Shown: positions 7,327-16,299, counted from the stretch's first letter. The stretch: 64,000 nucleotides of DNA from an uncultured Christensenellaceae bacterium (GCA_910586825.1 CAJUJF010000002.1:1-64000); one strand, 5' to 3'. Notes: generated by a model not told the origin, from the letters alone. Numbers and translations: made by a program.

Positions 7327-8334
7327 ATGACAATTATACGAGGCGCAACGACGATCGCGCATGACGAAATAACGGAAATCCGCGAAGCGGTACGGGAATT
7401 GCTTGTTCAAATCGAAAATACGAACGGATTGAAACGCGACGAAATTCTGAGCATTGTTTTTTCCAGCACGTCCGATATTCATTCTTATTATCCCGCGAAA
7501 GCCGCCCGCGAAGCGGGTTTCGAAACCGCTTCTCTGTTTTCGGCGATGGAGCCGGAAATCAACGGAGGCTTAAAGTTATGCATCCGCGTTATGCTGTTTG
7601 TCGAAAAAAATATCGCCGTACATCACGTATATTTACGGGAAGCGAAGGCATTGCGAAAAGATATCTCGCAGAAAATGAACGTTGCGATCGACGGACCTGC
7701 GGGCAGCGGCAAGTCCACGATTGCCAAACGCCTTGCCGAAGATTACAAAATTCTGTATCTCGATACGGGCGCCATGTATCGCGCCTGCGCCCTGCAGGCG
7801 GTCAATTCGGGTATCAACGTCGAATCGGAGTCCGCGCTTTACGATCTCATGAGCAATCTTCCGCTCGATATCGTCTATCAAAACGGAAAGCAGATCACTC
7901 TGCTGGACGGAAAGGACGTGTCCGATCAAATTCGCGAGCCGCGTATTTCCATGGCGGCGTCTACCGTTTCCAAACATAAATGCGTCCGCATGAAAATGGT
8001 GGAAAAACAGCGTGAAATCGCAAGAGAGACCTCCTGCGTGCTCGACGGCAGGGATATCGGCACGTACGTTCTTCCCGACGCCGACTTCAAGTTTTTCCTC
8101 ACCGCCAGCGCCGACGTACGGGCGAAACGCCGTTATCTGGAACTGAAAGAAAAGGGACACGACGTCGATTACGACGAACTGAAAGCCGAAATCGTCAAAA
8201 GAGACGAACAGGACGCCAATCGGGAATTCGCGCCCTTAAAACAGGCGAGCGACGCGGTTTTTATCGACACTTCGGATATGACGATCGAAGAGGTCGTCGC
8301 CGCGATCAAGAGCAAAATTCAGGAGAGAATCTGA
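7327..8334 (+). CDS. cmk: fusion of AroH-type chorismate mutase and cytidylate kinase
   Basis: 335 residues in two complete enzymes. Residues 1-115 align with Bacillus AroH chorismate mutase, including the counterparts of its active-site residues: R5 (IIRGATT), E75 (AMEPE), R87 (CIRVM) and Y102 (HHVYL); this part turns chorismate into prephenate. Residues 117-335 are a full (d)CMP kinase: P-loop DGPAGSGKST (122-131), DTGAMYRA, LDGRDIGT. The only candidate internal start (M117, 7675) has no Shine-Dalgarno and no stop separates the parts, so a single polypeptide is expected. The gene order Cmk-PlsC-IspH/S1 is the usual clostridial one; the AroH head is the unusual part. It overlaps plsC as TGATG. 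Confidence 0.93.
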   Translation: MTIIRGATTIAHDEITEIREAVRELLVQIENTNGLKRDEILSIVFSSTSDIHSYYPAKAAREAGFETASLFSAMEPEINGGLKLCIRVMLFVEKNIAVHHVYLREAKALRKDISQKMNVAIDGPAGSGKSTIAKRLAEDYKILYLDTGAMYRACALQAVNSGINVESESALYDLMSNLPLDIVYQNGKQITLLDGKDVSDQIREPRISMAASTVSKHKCVRMKMVEKQREIARETSCVLDGRDIGTYVLPDADFKFFLTASADVRAKRRYLELKEKGHDVDYDELKAEIVKRDEQDANREFAPLKQASDAVFIDTSDMTIEEVVAAIKSKIQERI

Positions 8335-9119
8335 TGGCGGAATCCACGGAAAACTTAGCGCCCGAATTGACGAAAAAACAGCTCAAAAAGCTGCGCAAAA
8401 AACAAAAACGCAGAGAAAAAAATCAAAAGAAATGGGCGAAACAATACCGTTTGCACTTCCCCGTCAACAAAAAGGGGCGGCACATTTCCCGTATGATGAA
8501 TTTTCTCCGCTTCCTCGCGTATCCGTTGCACCGGTTCTTTTATCCGTTCAAACTCTATGGTCCGCATAAGGTAAAAGACGGCGCATGCATCTACGTCGGC
8601 AATCACTTTTGCTTGTGGGATATTTTTTATCCTGCGCACACGACGCGCGAAGGGATTCATTTTATGGCGAAACAGTCCATTCTCGAAGCGCCCGTACTCG
8701 GTTGGTGGGCAAGAAAAGTCGGCGTCATCGGCGCCATGCGCGACGGTTCCGACGTGCGCACGCTGATGGATTCCATGAAAGTTCTGCGCAGCGGAGAAAA
8801 AATTTCGATTTTTCCCGAAGGAACACGGAACAAAGAATCGGACGAAGAGTTTCTTCCGTTTCACGGCGGAGCGGCGATGCTTGCGATCAAAACGAAAACG
8901 CCGATCGTTCCGTTTGCCATCTGCAACCGCCCGCACGTTTTTCGGAAGACGCACGTGCGGTTCGGCGAACCGATCGAACTATCCGAATATTACGATAAAA
9001 AGCTGACGGCGGAAGACTACGCCGAAGCGGACGAAAAGCTCAAACAAAGAATATACGATCTTCGCGCCGAGCACCGGCAGTTTCTTGCCGCTAAAAAGAA
9101 AAAGGGCAATAAGGCATGA
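8334..9119 (+). CDS. plsC: 1-acyl-sn-glycerol-3-phosphate acyltransferase (PlsC)
   Basis: A 261-residue acyltransferase making phosphatidic acid from lysophosphatidic acid in membrane phospholipid synthesis. The catalytic NHxxxxD box is NHFCLWD (H91, D96), FPEGTR is at 160-165, and the block-IV-like TPIVPFAICN follows. The first 50 residues are a highly charged, Lys-rich extension (ELTKKQLKKLRKKQKRREKNQKK) and the tail is also basic; both probably bind the membrane surface. The start overlaps the previous stop (TGATG) and the stop overlaps the ispH start (ATGA), so the three genes are translationally coupled. Confidence 0.92.
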   Translation: MAESTENLAPELTKKQLKKLRKKQKRREKNQKKWAKQYRLHFPVNKKGRHISRMMNFLRFLAYPLHRFFYPFKLYGPHKVKDGACIYVGNHFCLWDIFYPAHTTREGIHFMAKQSILEAPVLGWWARKVGVIGAMRDGSDVRTLMDSMKVLRSGEKISIFPEGTRNKESDEEFLPFHGGAAMLAIKTKTPIVPFAICNRPHVFRKTHVRFGEPIELSEYYDKKLTAEDYAEADEKLKQRIYDLRAEHRQFLAAKKKKGNKA

Positions 9120-11257
9120 ACGTCATCGTTGCGAAAAGTTGCGGTTTCTGTCGCGGCGTCCGTCAGGCAGTCGACACCGCAATGTCCGTACCGGTCGACA
9201 ACACTTACGTGCTGGGGGAGTTAATCCATAACGAAGAAGTCGTATCGAAGATTTCGGAACGCGGAATCACTACCGTTCAAAGTCTGAGCGAAGTCCCTTC
9301 CGGCGCAACGCTTTTGATCAGATCCCACGGCGTCGGCAAAGAAACGTACGACGCCTGCAAAACGAAAAACGTCCGCATCGTAGACTGTACCTGTTCGTTC
9401 GTACAGCGCACGCAGAAAATCGTAAGAGAAGCGGGCGAAGCAGGAAAAGTCGTTGCGATCGTAGGACATGCGGAACATCCGGAGGTCGTCGGACTGATGG
9501 GATGGCGTACGGGCGAAGCTTACGTCTTTTCTTCGGAAAAAGACGATTTTTCCGTATTGCGGGGAAAAGCCGTTGTTCTGGTATCGCAAACCACCTTTTC
9601 CGCGCAAAGATTTTTAAAAATCGTAGAAAATATTCAAAAAGTGAGCCTAAAATCAGTTGAGATTTTCAAGACGATTTGTTATACTACTGTATATAGGCAA
9701 AGAGAAGCGGAACGGATTTCGAAGTTATGCGACGCCGTTCTCGTGATCGGCGGTATTAACAGCAGTAATACCGGTAAACTGTGTGAAATCGCGTCAGCGA
9801 ATTGCAGGCATGTGCTGCGCCTGAACAATGCCGACGATTTCAAATACGATAAAATTAAATTTTTTAAAAGGGTCGGCGTCATAGCGGGAGCCAGCACGCC
9901 CGATTGGCAGACTCAGGAGGTTCTTTTCAAGATGGCAGAAAACAATGCAGAAGTACAGGTGGCAACGGAAGTTGCCGAAGATACGGCTACAAAAAACGTA
10001 GCGGCGCCCACGATGGCGGAAGTCGTCGAAGACATCGACAGAGAAGCGCGTTACCGCAAAGGTCAGATTCTCAACGTTAAAATCGTGTCGGCCCGCGACG
10101 AGGGTGTTTACGTTTCCGTATCCGGTAAGGGTGAAATCCTGATTGAAAAGGTCAACCTCGATTGCGAAGATTACACTCGCGAAGCCTACGCGGGAAAAGT
10201 GGGAGAAGATATCGAAGCGATGGTCGTAGAAACCTCGCCCAAAGTAAAGCTCTCCGAGAAGGCGGTTAAAAAGGTAAAGGAAGAAGAACTTCTTTTAAAG
10301 GACGTGGAGGCAGGCAACGAATTTACCGTCGTTTGCACGGGCTTCAATAAAGGCGGACTGACTGCGGAACTCGGCACTTATCCGGTATTCGTGCCCGCAA
10401 GAGAAATCCGTCCCGGATATGTAAAAGATCTTGAAAAGTATACGGGCAAAAAACTCCGTTTGAAACTCATCGAAATCCGCAAGGAGCGCAGAAAAGAGAT
10501 CATCGCTTCCCAGCGCGTGATTTTGGAAGCGGAACGCGAAGCGCGCGAAGCGGCGAAAGCCGAAAAGGAAGGTGCATTCTTCGATGCGATCCAGATCGGC
10601 GACGTTGTGGAAGGAAAAGTGGAAAGAACGACTTCTTTCGGCGCGTTTGTTTCGGTAAACGGGTTTGACTGCCTTGCGCACATCTCCGACCTCTCCTGGA
10701 CGGGCGTGAAAGACGTGAAAGACGTTTTGGAAATCGGGAAGCGCTATGAATTCAAGGTTTTGAAAATCGACCGCGAAAACAAGAAAGTTTCTATCGGTTA
10801 CAAGCAGTTGCAACCGCAGCCTTGGGATCTTGCCGCAGGGAAATACGCAGAAGGCGATATCGTCCACGGCAAAGTCGTCCGTATCGTTCCGTTCGGCGCG
10901 TTCGTCGAACTCGAAAAAGGGATCGACGGTTTGGTACACGTTTCGCAGATCTCTCACGAATGGCTGGAAAATCCGACTTCCGTGCTGAGCATCGGTGAAG
11001 AAATCGACGCAAAGGTTTTGGCGTTCAATCCCGATGAAAAGAAGATCACGCTTTCCATCAAGGCTTTGCAAGCCGCGCCCGAGTTCGACTATTCCCGTGA
11101 TCGCGAAGAAAATGCGGGCGGCCGTTCCAAAAAGAAGGGCGGAAAACGCAACCGCAACGTAAGCGAATACGGCGAAGACGAGGAGTACAGAGAGTGGAAC
11201 GACGGCGGTTTCAGCGGCGCTTCCATTGCCGAACTGCTCGGAAACGAAGACAAATAA
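9116..11257 (+). CDS. ispH: IspH-ribosomal protein S1 fusion (HMBPP reductase / S1)
   Basis: 713 residues. Residues 1-270 are 4-hydroxy-3-methylbut-2-enyl diphosphate reductase, the last MEP-pathway step: cluster cysteines C12 (CGFCRG), C93 (DCTCSFV) and C188 (TICYTT), plus GELIHN, GHAEHPEV and SSNTG. Residues about 314-655 hold four S1 RNA-binding domains (for example RTTSFGAFVSVNGFDCLAHISDLS and RIVPFGAFVELEKGIDGLVHVS), like bacterial RpsA. The C-terminus is charged. This fusion is known in Clostridia. The cytosolic product links isoprenoid synthesis and translation only by gene fusion. A promoter-like sequence (9657-9685) and a Shine-Dalgarno plus in-frame ATG (codon 273) lie inside the gene, so a free S1 may also be made. 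Confidence 0.94.
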   Translation: MNVIVAKSCGFCRGVRQAVDTAMSVPVDNTYVLGELIHNEEVVSKISERGITTVQSLSEVPSGATLLIRSHGVGKETYDACKTKNVRIVDCTCSFVQRTQKIVREAGEAGKVVAIVGHAEHPEVVGLMGWRTGEAYVFSSEKDDFSVLRGKAVVLVSQTTFSAQRFLKIVENIQKVSLKSVEIFKTICYTTVYRQREAERISKLCDAVLVIGGINSSNTGKLCEIASANCRHVLRLNNADDFKYDKIKFFKRVGVIAGASTPDWQTQEVLFKMAENNAEVQVATEVAEDTATKNVAAPTMAEVVEDIDREARYRKGQILNVKIVSARDEGVYVSVSGKGEILIEKVNLDCEDYTREAYAGKVGEDIEAMVVETSPKVKLSEKAVKKVKEEELLLKDVEAGNEFTVVCTGFNKGGLTAELGTYPVFVPAREIRPGYVKDLEKYTGKKLRLKLIEIRKERRKEIIASQRVILEAEREAREAAKAEKEGAFFDAIQIGDVVEGKVERTTSFGAFVSVNGFDCLAHISDLSWTGVKDVKDVLEIGKRYEFKVLKIDRENKKVSIGYKQLQPQPWDLAAGKYAEGDIVHGKVVRIVPFGAFVELEKGIDGLVHVSQISHEWLENPTSVLSIGEEIDAKVLAFNPDEKKITLSIKALQAAPEFDYSRDREENAGGRSKKKGGKRNRNVSEYGEDEEYREWNDGGFSGASIAELLGNEDK
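9657..9685 (+). promoter_or_regulatory. promoter-like sequence inside ispH
   Basis: TTGAGA (9657-9662), 17 bp, TATACT (9680-9685), in a locally AT-rich stretch of the IspH part. A transcript from here would carry only the S1 half, with a 5' leader of about 240 bases before the internal ATG at 9932. It could be chance, since coding constraint also shapes this stretch. Confidence 0.4.
9915..9934 (+). promoter_or_regulatory. internal Shine-Dalgarno and in-frame ATG for a free S1 protein
   Basis: AGGAGG (9915-9920) lies 11 bases before ATG 9932, which is codon 273 of the fusion, exactly at the IspH/S1 junction. Initiation here would give a 441-residue stand-alone S1-like protein starting MAENNAEV. 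Confidence 0.45.
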
Positions 11258-11290
11258 GCAATCGAATTTCAAAATATCGATAACTTGTAA

Positions 11291-11318
11291 AAAATCCGTT
11301 TAACCGACGGATTTTTTC
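11291..11318 (+). terminator. terminator after ispH-rpsA
   Basis: Stem AAAATCCGT (11291-11299) / ACGGATTTT (11307-11315) with a 7-base loop and a run of six T. It closes the cmk-plsC-ispH/rpsA operon. Confidence 0.85.
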
Positions 11319-11359
11319 GTTATATATAAACAAAAGAAATGCAAAGAAGGAAAACTCTT

Positions 11360-13171
11360 ATGGAAAAACAGGGAAACATTCGAATTTCAAGCGAAAACAT
11401 GATGCCCATTATCAAAAAATGGCTCTACTCCGACAAAGACATCTTTCTTCGGGAAATCGTTGCGAACGCCTCGGACGCAATTACCAAACTGAAAAAATTA
11501 TGCGATATGGGCGAGGCTTCGGCGGACGAATACAAGATCACCGTGACGACCGACGAAAAAGCCGGCACGCTTATTGTAGAAGACAACGGAATCGGCATGA
11601 CGGCGGAGGAAGTCGAAACTTATATTACGCAGATCGCCTTTTCGGGCGCGGCGGATTTTTTGGATAAATACGAAAAAGCGGGCGGAGACGGCATTATCGG
11701 GCACTTCGGTCTCGGCTTTTATTCCGCCTACATGGTCTCGGACAACATCGAAATTTTTACGAAATCTTATCGCGAGGGCGCCGAGGGCGTTCATTGGAGT
11801 TCGGACGGAAACAGCACCTATACGATCGGCGGCTGCGAAAAGGAAACGCGCGGAACGAAGATCGTAATGCATATTTCCGACCGCGAAAAAGAATTTTTGA
11901 AAGAATCCGTCATTCGCGGGCTTTTAAATAAATACTGCGCGTTCATGCCCTATGAGATTTATTTGAATTCCAAAGAGGGCGCGGAAAATAAGCCGGTCAA
12001 TACCACCGTCCCGTTGTATTTGAAACAACCGAAGGAATGCACCGACGAGGAATATCAGACATTCTATCGGGAAACGTTCTCCGATTTTAACGAGCCGCTG
12101 TTCTGGATCCATTTAAACATGGAATATCCGTTCCGTTTAAAAGGAATTTTGTATTTCCCGAAAGTGCGCAAGCAGGTGGAACTCGAACGGGGACAGGTAA
12201 AACTATACTGTAATCAAGTGTTTATCGCGGACAATATCAAAGAAGTGATCCCCGAATTCCTGATGCTGTTAAACGGCGTGATCGACTGTCCGGATATTCC
12301 GTTGAATGTTTCCCGTTCTTTCCTGCAAAACGACAGTCAGGTCCAAAAAATCGCAAAACACATTACCAAAAAAGTTGCGGACAAGCTGACGAATCTGTAC
12401 AAAAAAGACAATGAAAAGTATGAGAAATGCTGGAACGATATTTCGACGTTCGTGAAATTCGGCTGCATTAAGGACGACGAGTTTTACAAAAAAGTAAAGG
12501 ACATTATCGTATTCAAAAATCTTTCCGGAAAATTGGTTCCCGTAGAGAGCGTTTACGGCGACGAGGTTTCGGAAGACGACGCCAAAAACGGAAAAGAACC
12601 CAAGGCGGTCTATTACGTTTCCGACGAAAACAAGCAGGCGCAATACGTGAAAATGTTCCGCGACGCCGGTCTCGACGCGCTTGTCTGCGATAACTATATC
12701 GACCCGCATTTTATCAGTTATCTCGAATACAAAAACCCGACGCGCGTGCGCTTCCTCAGAATCGACGCCGATATCGCGATCGCGTTGAAAGAGGAGGGCG
12801 GAGAAGATACGGCAATTCTCGATTTGTTTCAAACGGAACTGAAAGAAAAGAAGGTTACGGTAAAAACGGAAAAGCTGAAAGACGTTTCGGTTCCCGCCAT
12901 TGTAAATATACCCGAATTTATGCGCAGAATGTCGGAAATGAACCGCTATTATCAAATGAACGAAACGTTTTCGGACGTAACGCTGATCGTAAACACCGCA
13001 AATCCTGCCGTAAACGCGCTGAAAGAGGCAAAAGAGGAAGACAGAAAACTTGCAATTATGCAAATATATTACCATGCGCTTTCCGCTTATCGCCCCCTAA
13101 CGCCCGAAGAATCGGCCGAATTAACGGAGGATACCGCGAAAATACTCGAAAAATTTTTAAAAAATAGTTGA
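11360..13171 (+). CDS. htpG: chaperone HtpG (Hsp90)
   Basis: A 603-residue cytosolic Hsp90 chaperone, close to the usual 610-630. The N-terminal GHKL ATPase shows NASDAITKL (ATP/Mg-binding Asn), VEDNGIGMT, FGLGFYSAYMV and GTKIVMHI. The middle domain has the catalytic-arginine region NVSRSFLQND, followed by a C-terminal dimerisation domain. ATG 11360 is chosen because AAGAAGGA ends 8 bases before it; an in-frame ATG at 11339 has no such site. It follows a terminator and stands alone. I cannot define its promoter confidently, and no CIRCE inverted repeat is visible. Confidence 0.95.
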   Translation: MEKQGNIRISSENMMPIIKKWLYSDKDIFLREIVANASDAITKLKKLCDMGEASADEYKITVTTDEKAGTLIVEDNGIGMTAEEVETYITQIAFSGAADFLDKYEKAGGDGIIGHFGLGFYSAYMVSDNIEIFTKSYREGAEGVHWSSDGNSTYTIGGCEKETRGTKIVMHISDREKEFLKESVIRGLLNKYCAFMPYEIYLNSKEGAENKPVNTTVPLYLKQPKECTDEEYQTFYRETFSDFNEPLFWIHLNMEYPFRLKGILYFPKVRKQVELERGQVKLYCNQVFIADNIKEVIPEFLMLLNGVIDCPDIPLNVSRSFLQNDSQVQKIAKHITKKVADKLTNLYKKDNEKYEKCWNDISTFVKFGCIKDDEFYKKVKDIIVFKNLSGKLVPVESVYGDEVSEDDAKNGKEPKAVYYVSDENKQAQYVKMFRDAGLDALVCDNYIDPHFISYLEYKNPTRVRFLRIDADIAIALKEEGGEDTAILDLFQTELKEKKVTVKTEKLKDVSVPAIVNIPEFMRRMSEMNRYYQMNETFSDVTLIVNTANPAVNALKEAKEEDRKLAIMQIYYHALSAYRPLTPEESAELTEDTAKILEKFLKNS

Positions 13172-13189
13172 ATTTATTTATTGATTAGA

Positions 13190-13218
13190 TTGACATTCCT
13201 TGCACGGATTGCTATAAT
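13190..13218 (+). promoter_or_regulatory. consensus promoter of the cold-shock gene
   Basis: TTGACA (13190-13195), 17 bp, TATAAT (13213-13218) preceded by TTGC: a near-perfect sigma-A promoter, suggesting high expression. The leader to ATG 13288 is about 60 bases. Confidence 0.88.
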
Positions 13219-13287
13219 AGAATCAGTGTTAGCGAGTCCGGTTATACGATTGCATATTTTCTCGGTTCGCATTTTAGGAGGTTGTAT

Positions 13288-13497
13288 ATGAGCGGAACTG
13301 TTAAATGGTTCAACGACGGAAAGGGTTATGGTTTTATTTCCAACGACGAGGGCGGCGACGATATTTTCGTACACTTCTCTGCAATTCAGACGGAGGGTTT
13401 CCGCACTTTGAAAGAAGGGCAGAAAGTTACGTTTGAAACAGAACCCGATCCCAAAGACAGCGGCAAACTTCGCGCCGTAAACGTAGTTCCCGTATAA
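13288..13497 (+). CDS. cold-shock domain protein (CspA family)
   Basis: A 69-residue single OB-fold RNA/ssDNA chaperone. The RNP1 motif KGYGFIS and RNP2 motif DIFVHFSAI are intact, as is the N-terminal GTVKWFNDGKGYG. AGGAGG (13276-13281) is 6 bases before ATG 13288, so the in-frame TTG at 13282 is not the start. It is a monocistronic unit between a consensus promoter and a strong terminator, the usual layout of an abundant cold-shock protein. Confidence 0.95.
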   Translation: MSGTVKWFNDGKGYGFISNDEGGDDIFVHFSAIQTEGFRTLKEGQKVTFETEPDPKDSGKLRAVNVVPV

Positions 13498-13518
13498 AGG
13501 GGATAGATCGAAAAGAAG

Positions 13519-13541
13519 ACGCGCTTCGGCGCGTTTTTTTT
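13519..13541 (+). terminator. terminator of the cold-shock gene
   Basis: Stem ACGCGC / GCGCGT with a stable TTCG tetraloop followed by eight T residues. Confidence 0.92.
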
Positions 13542-13588
13542 GTGCGCGGAAAAGAACGCATGCGCTTTTAGTTTGCATAAGATGGGTT

Positions 13589-14929
13589 ATGAATCTGAAT
13601 CGCGTTGCAAAAGAAGGCTGGTATTTTATCGGTATCGGCGGCGTCAGCATGAGCGCGCTCGCGCTTTTGTTGCACGACCGCGGAATTCCCGTTCGCGGAA
13701 GCGACGCAAAAGACAGCGAATATACCGATAAATTAAGGAAACGCGGGATCCCCGTTTCAATCGGCGAAAAGGAGGAAATCACCGAACAAAACGTCGTCTA
13801 TACCGGTGCGATCGAAAACACGAACACGCAGCTCTGCGCCGCAAAAGCGGCAGGGAAGCGTCTGATTCCGCGTGCGGAATGTCTTGGAAAGATCGCGTCC
13901 GAATATCCGTTTACCGTTTCCGTCGCCGGCTGTCACGGAAAAACTTCGACGACCGCCATGCTGTCCCATATATTTCTGCGCGCAGAACGCGCGTTTACCT
14001 GTCATATCGGCGGAGAAGATTCCGTTCTCGGCAATTTTTATTCGTCGGCAACCGAAACCGAGCATTGTTTCATAACGGAAGCCTGCGAGTTCCAACGGAG
14101 TTTTTTAAGCCTGCACAGTTCTGTAGCGGTAATCCTGAATACCGATAAAGACCATACCGACTGCTATCGCGACGAACAAGAACTTGTCGCGGCATACCGT
14201 CAGTTCGCAGAGCAAGCGGAAAAAGTCGTGGTGAACGCCGACGATCTCAATGCGCGCGATTTTCCGCACGCTTTGAGTTTCGGTTTTTACGCGGGCGATA
14301 TTCGGGCGGATAGAATTCGGGCGGAGCGGGAAAAGTATTCATTCACAGTAACCGAACGCGGAATTTCCGTCGTCAGAATCCGATTGAACGTCGTCGGCAA
14401 ATTTCAGATCGCCAACGCGCTCGCCGCGTATGCCGCGGCGCGTCTCAGCGGATTGTCCGCTTCGGAGATTAAATGCGGATTAGAGGACTTCCGCGGCGTA
14501 AAACGGCGCTTCGAAGAAGTCGGAACGCTCTGCGGGATCCCCGTTATCTGTGACTATGCGCATCATCCGCGTGAAATTTCCGCAACCCTGACCGCCGCGC
14601 AGAAAATCTGCGAGGGGACGGTGCGGCTTGTCTTTCAACCGCATACGTATACTCGAACGCGCGATTTGATGAAAGAATTCCTCGCCGTGCTGAAAAAAGC
14701 CGAAAATCCCGTAATCTACCGAACGTTTGCCGCGCGGGAACCGTTTGACTTTTCCGGAAGCGCGGTTGTGCTTACGAGCCGACTGCCGGAAGCTTCTTAC
14801 GTGCAGTCTCCCGAACAGTTAAAAAAGCGTTTAACCGCCGATCTCAAACCGGAAGATCTGATTCTGGTGCTCGGCGCGGGCAACATTTACGAGACCGCCT
14901 GTTCGATTGTCGACCCGAAAACGGTATAA
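13589..14929 (+). CDS. murC: UDP-N-acetylmuramate--L-alanine ligase MurC
   Basis: A 446-residue Mur ligase that adds L-Ala to UDP-MurNAc, the first peptide step of peptidoglycan synthesis in the cytosol. The N-terminal Rossmann domain has FIGIGGVSMSALA, the ATP-binding P-loop AGCHGKTSTTAM lies near residue 110, EACEFQRSFLSL matches the clostridial form of the Mur Mg/substrate motif, and DYAHHPREI is the C-terminal domain motif. The start at 13589 has only a weak purine-rich site (AGATGGG). I see no convincing promoter between the preceding terminator and the start. Confidence 0.94.
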   Translation: MNLNRVAKEGWYFIGIGGVSMSALALLLHDRGIPVRGSDAKDSEYTDKLRKRGIPVSIGEKEEITEQNVVYTGAIENTNTQLCAAKAAGKRLIPRAECLGKIASEYPFTVSVAGCHGKTSTTAMLSHIFLRAERAFTCHIGGEDSVLGNFYSSATETEHCFITEACEFQRSFLSLHSSVAVILNTDKDHTDCYRDEQELVAAYRQFAEQAEKVVVNADDLNARDFPHALSFGFYAGDIRADRIRAEREKYSFTVTERGISVVRIRLNVVGKFQIANALAAYAAARLSGLSASEIKCGLEDFRGVKRRFEEVGTLCGIPVICDYAHHPREISATLTAAQKICEGTVRLVFQPHTYTRTRDLMKEFLAVLKKAENPVIYRTFAAREPFDFSGSAVVLTSRLPEASYVQSPEQLKKRLTADLKPEDLILVLGAGNIYETACSIVDPKTV

Positions 14930-15017
14930 ATATTATCGTTTTTTCGTGATAATATGAATTTTTATACAAAATGATATATTTTCCATAAAAATATGCGACA
15001 TTTATTCCTCCGTATGC

Positions 15018-15047
15018 TTGACTTGCGCGATCTTGTAGAGGTATAAT
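15018..15047 (+). promoter_or_regulatory. promoter of ilvC
   Basis: TTGACT (15018-15023), 18 bp, TATAAT (15042-15047). The leader is only about 20-25 bases, too short for a T-box or attenuator. GGAGG precedes ATG 15077. Confidence 0.75.
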
Positions 15048-15076
15048 GTTAAGAAAGAATTGCGGAGGCGAAAACT

Positions 15077-16126
15077 ATGGCACATAAAATTTTTGATCCC
15101 GAAACGCAGGAAGCGAGAATCTTCCATGAATCCGATTGCGATTTGAAACTTTTAAAAAATAAGACGGTCGCGATAATCGGATACGGAAGCCAGGGACATG
15201 CCCACGCTTTGAATTTGCGCGACAGCGGCGTCAAAGTCATTATCGGCTTGCGTGCGGGCGGCAACAGCGTTGCCAAAGCAAAAGAAGCCGGATTTAACGT
15301 ATATTCGGTAAAAGAAGCGGCGGAAAAAGCCGATATCATCATGATGCTGACGCCGGACGAAAAGTCGGCAGACATATACAGCGAACAGATTGCGCCCGTA
15401 TTGAAAGAGGGAAAATATCTGGCGTTTGCGCACGGCTTCAATATTCATTACAAACAAATCGTTCCTCCCGCATGCGTCAACGTATTTATGATCGCGCCGA
15501 AAGGACCCGGTCACACCGTGCGCAGCGAATACGTGGAAGGACACGGCGTTCCGGATCTCGTAGCGGTCTATCAGGACCCTTCGGGCGATACGATGGACGT
15601 TGCGCTCGCATACGCGCTCGGCATCGGCGGCGCGCGGGCAGGGGTTTTGGAAACCACCTTTAAATGCGAAACGGAAACCGATCTGTTCGGCGAACAGGCG
15701 GTACTCTGCGGCGGCGTGACCGCTTTGATGAAAGCCGGATTCGAAACGCTCGTCGAAGCGGGATACGACCCGCGGAACGCATACTTCGAATGTATTCACG
15801 AAATGAAATTGATCGTAGATCTCATCTATGCGGGCGGTTTCAAAAAAATGCGCTATTCCGTATCCGATACCGCCGAATTCGGGGATTACGAAACGGGGAA
15901 ACGGTTGATCACCGATGAGACGAAAAAAGAAATGAAACAGGTTCTCGAAGAAATTCAGGACGGAACGTTCGCTTCGAAATGGATTTCCGAAAACAAAAGC
16001 GGCGGAAGGGCGCATTTCATTGCCTGCCGCGACCGCGAAGCGGCTCAACCGCTCGAAAAGGTCGGCGAAGAACTCCGCAAACTCTATTCCTGGAATAAAG
16101 AAGATAAATACAGCGAAACGAAATAA
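15077..16126 (+). CDS. ilvC: ketol-acid reductoisomerase IlvC (class I)
   Basis: A 349-residue enzyme of valine, leucine and isoleucine synthesis: isomerisation plus reduction of acetolactate/acetohydroxybutyrate. The Rossmann motif is GYGSQGHAHALNLRDSG, and the cofactor loop GLRAGGNS ends in Ser, as in NADPH-preferring enzymes. Metal-binding and catalytic residues are in DLFGEQAVLCGG, the YFECIHEMKLIVDLIY helix and SDTAEFGD. It forms a single-gene unit between its own promoter and a strong terminator; ilvB/N/D are not in the window. Confidence 0.96.
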   Translation: MAHKIFDPETQEARIFHESDCDLKLLKNKTVAIIGYGSQGHAHALNLRDSGVKVIIGLRAGGNSVAKAKEAGFNVYSVKEAAEKADIIMMLTPDEKSADIYSEQIAPVLKEGKYLAFAHGFNIHYKQIVPPACVNVFMIAPKGPGHTVRSEYVEGHGVPDLVAVYQDPSGDTMDVALAYALGIGGARAGVLETTFKCETETDLFGEQAVLCGGVTALMKAGFETLVEAGYDPRNAYFECIHEMKLIVDLIYAGGFKKMRYSVSDTAEFGDYETGKRLITDETKKEMKQVLEEIQDGTFASKWISENKSGGRAHFIACRDREAAQPLEKVGEELRKLYSWNKEDKYSETK

Positions 16127-16133
16127 CTTTTCA

Positions 16134-16165
16134 AAAGCCCCTCGGGATCCGAGGGGCTTTTTCAT
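16134..16165 (+). terminator. terminator of ilvC
   Basis: Perfect 13-bp stem AAAAGCCCCTCGG / CCGAGGGGCTTTT with loop GAT, ending in a T run. Confidence 0.92.
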
Positions 16166-16211
16166 CGGAAAAATATATACAAAATATTCCAAAAAATTTT
16201 AACGTTTGGTC

Positions 16212-16240
16212 TTGAAACTCTGCACATTATATAGTATAAT
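16212..16240 (+). promoter_or_regulatory. promoter of the glycogen operon
   Basis: TTGAAA (16212-16217), 17 bp, TATAAT (16235-16240). The leader is about 50 bases; AAGGAG precedes ATG 16300. Confidence 0.78.
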
Positions 16241-16299
16241 AAGTAAAAGCAACAGCGGATACCGAATGCAAATTCTGTTCCTGCGCGCAAAGGAGTGTC

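Noticed and set aside
7675..8334. Separate cytidylate kinase starting at an internal ATG
   Set aside because: No Shine-Dalgarno before 7675, and the frame is continuous with a complete chorismate mutase; fusion is the simpler reading.
14930..15076. T-box or attenuator upstream of ilvC
   Set aside because: The promoter at 15018-15047 leaves only about 20-25 bases of leader and no T-box sequence is seen. The inverted repeat near 14930-14960 lies upstream of the promoter.
15152..16192. Open frame antisense to ilvC
   Set aside because: IlvC is complete and conserved on the + strand; the antisense product resembles nothing and crosses the ilvC terminator.
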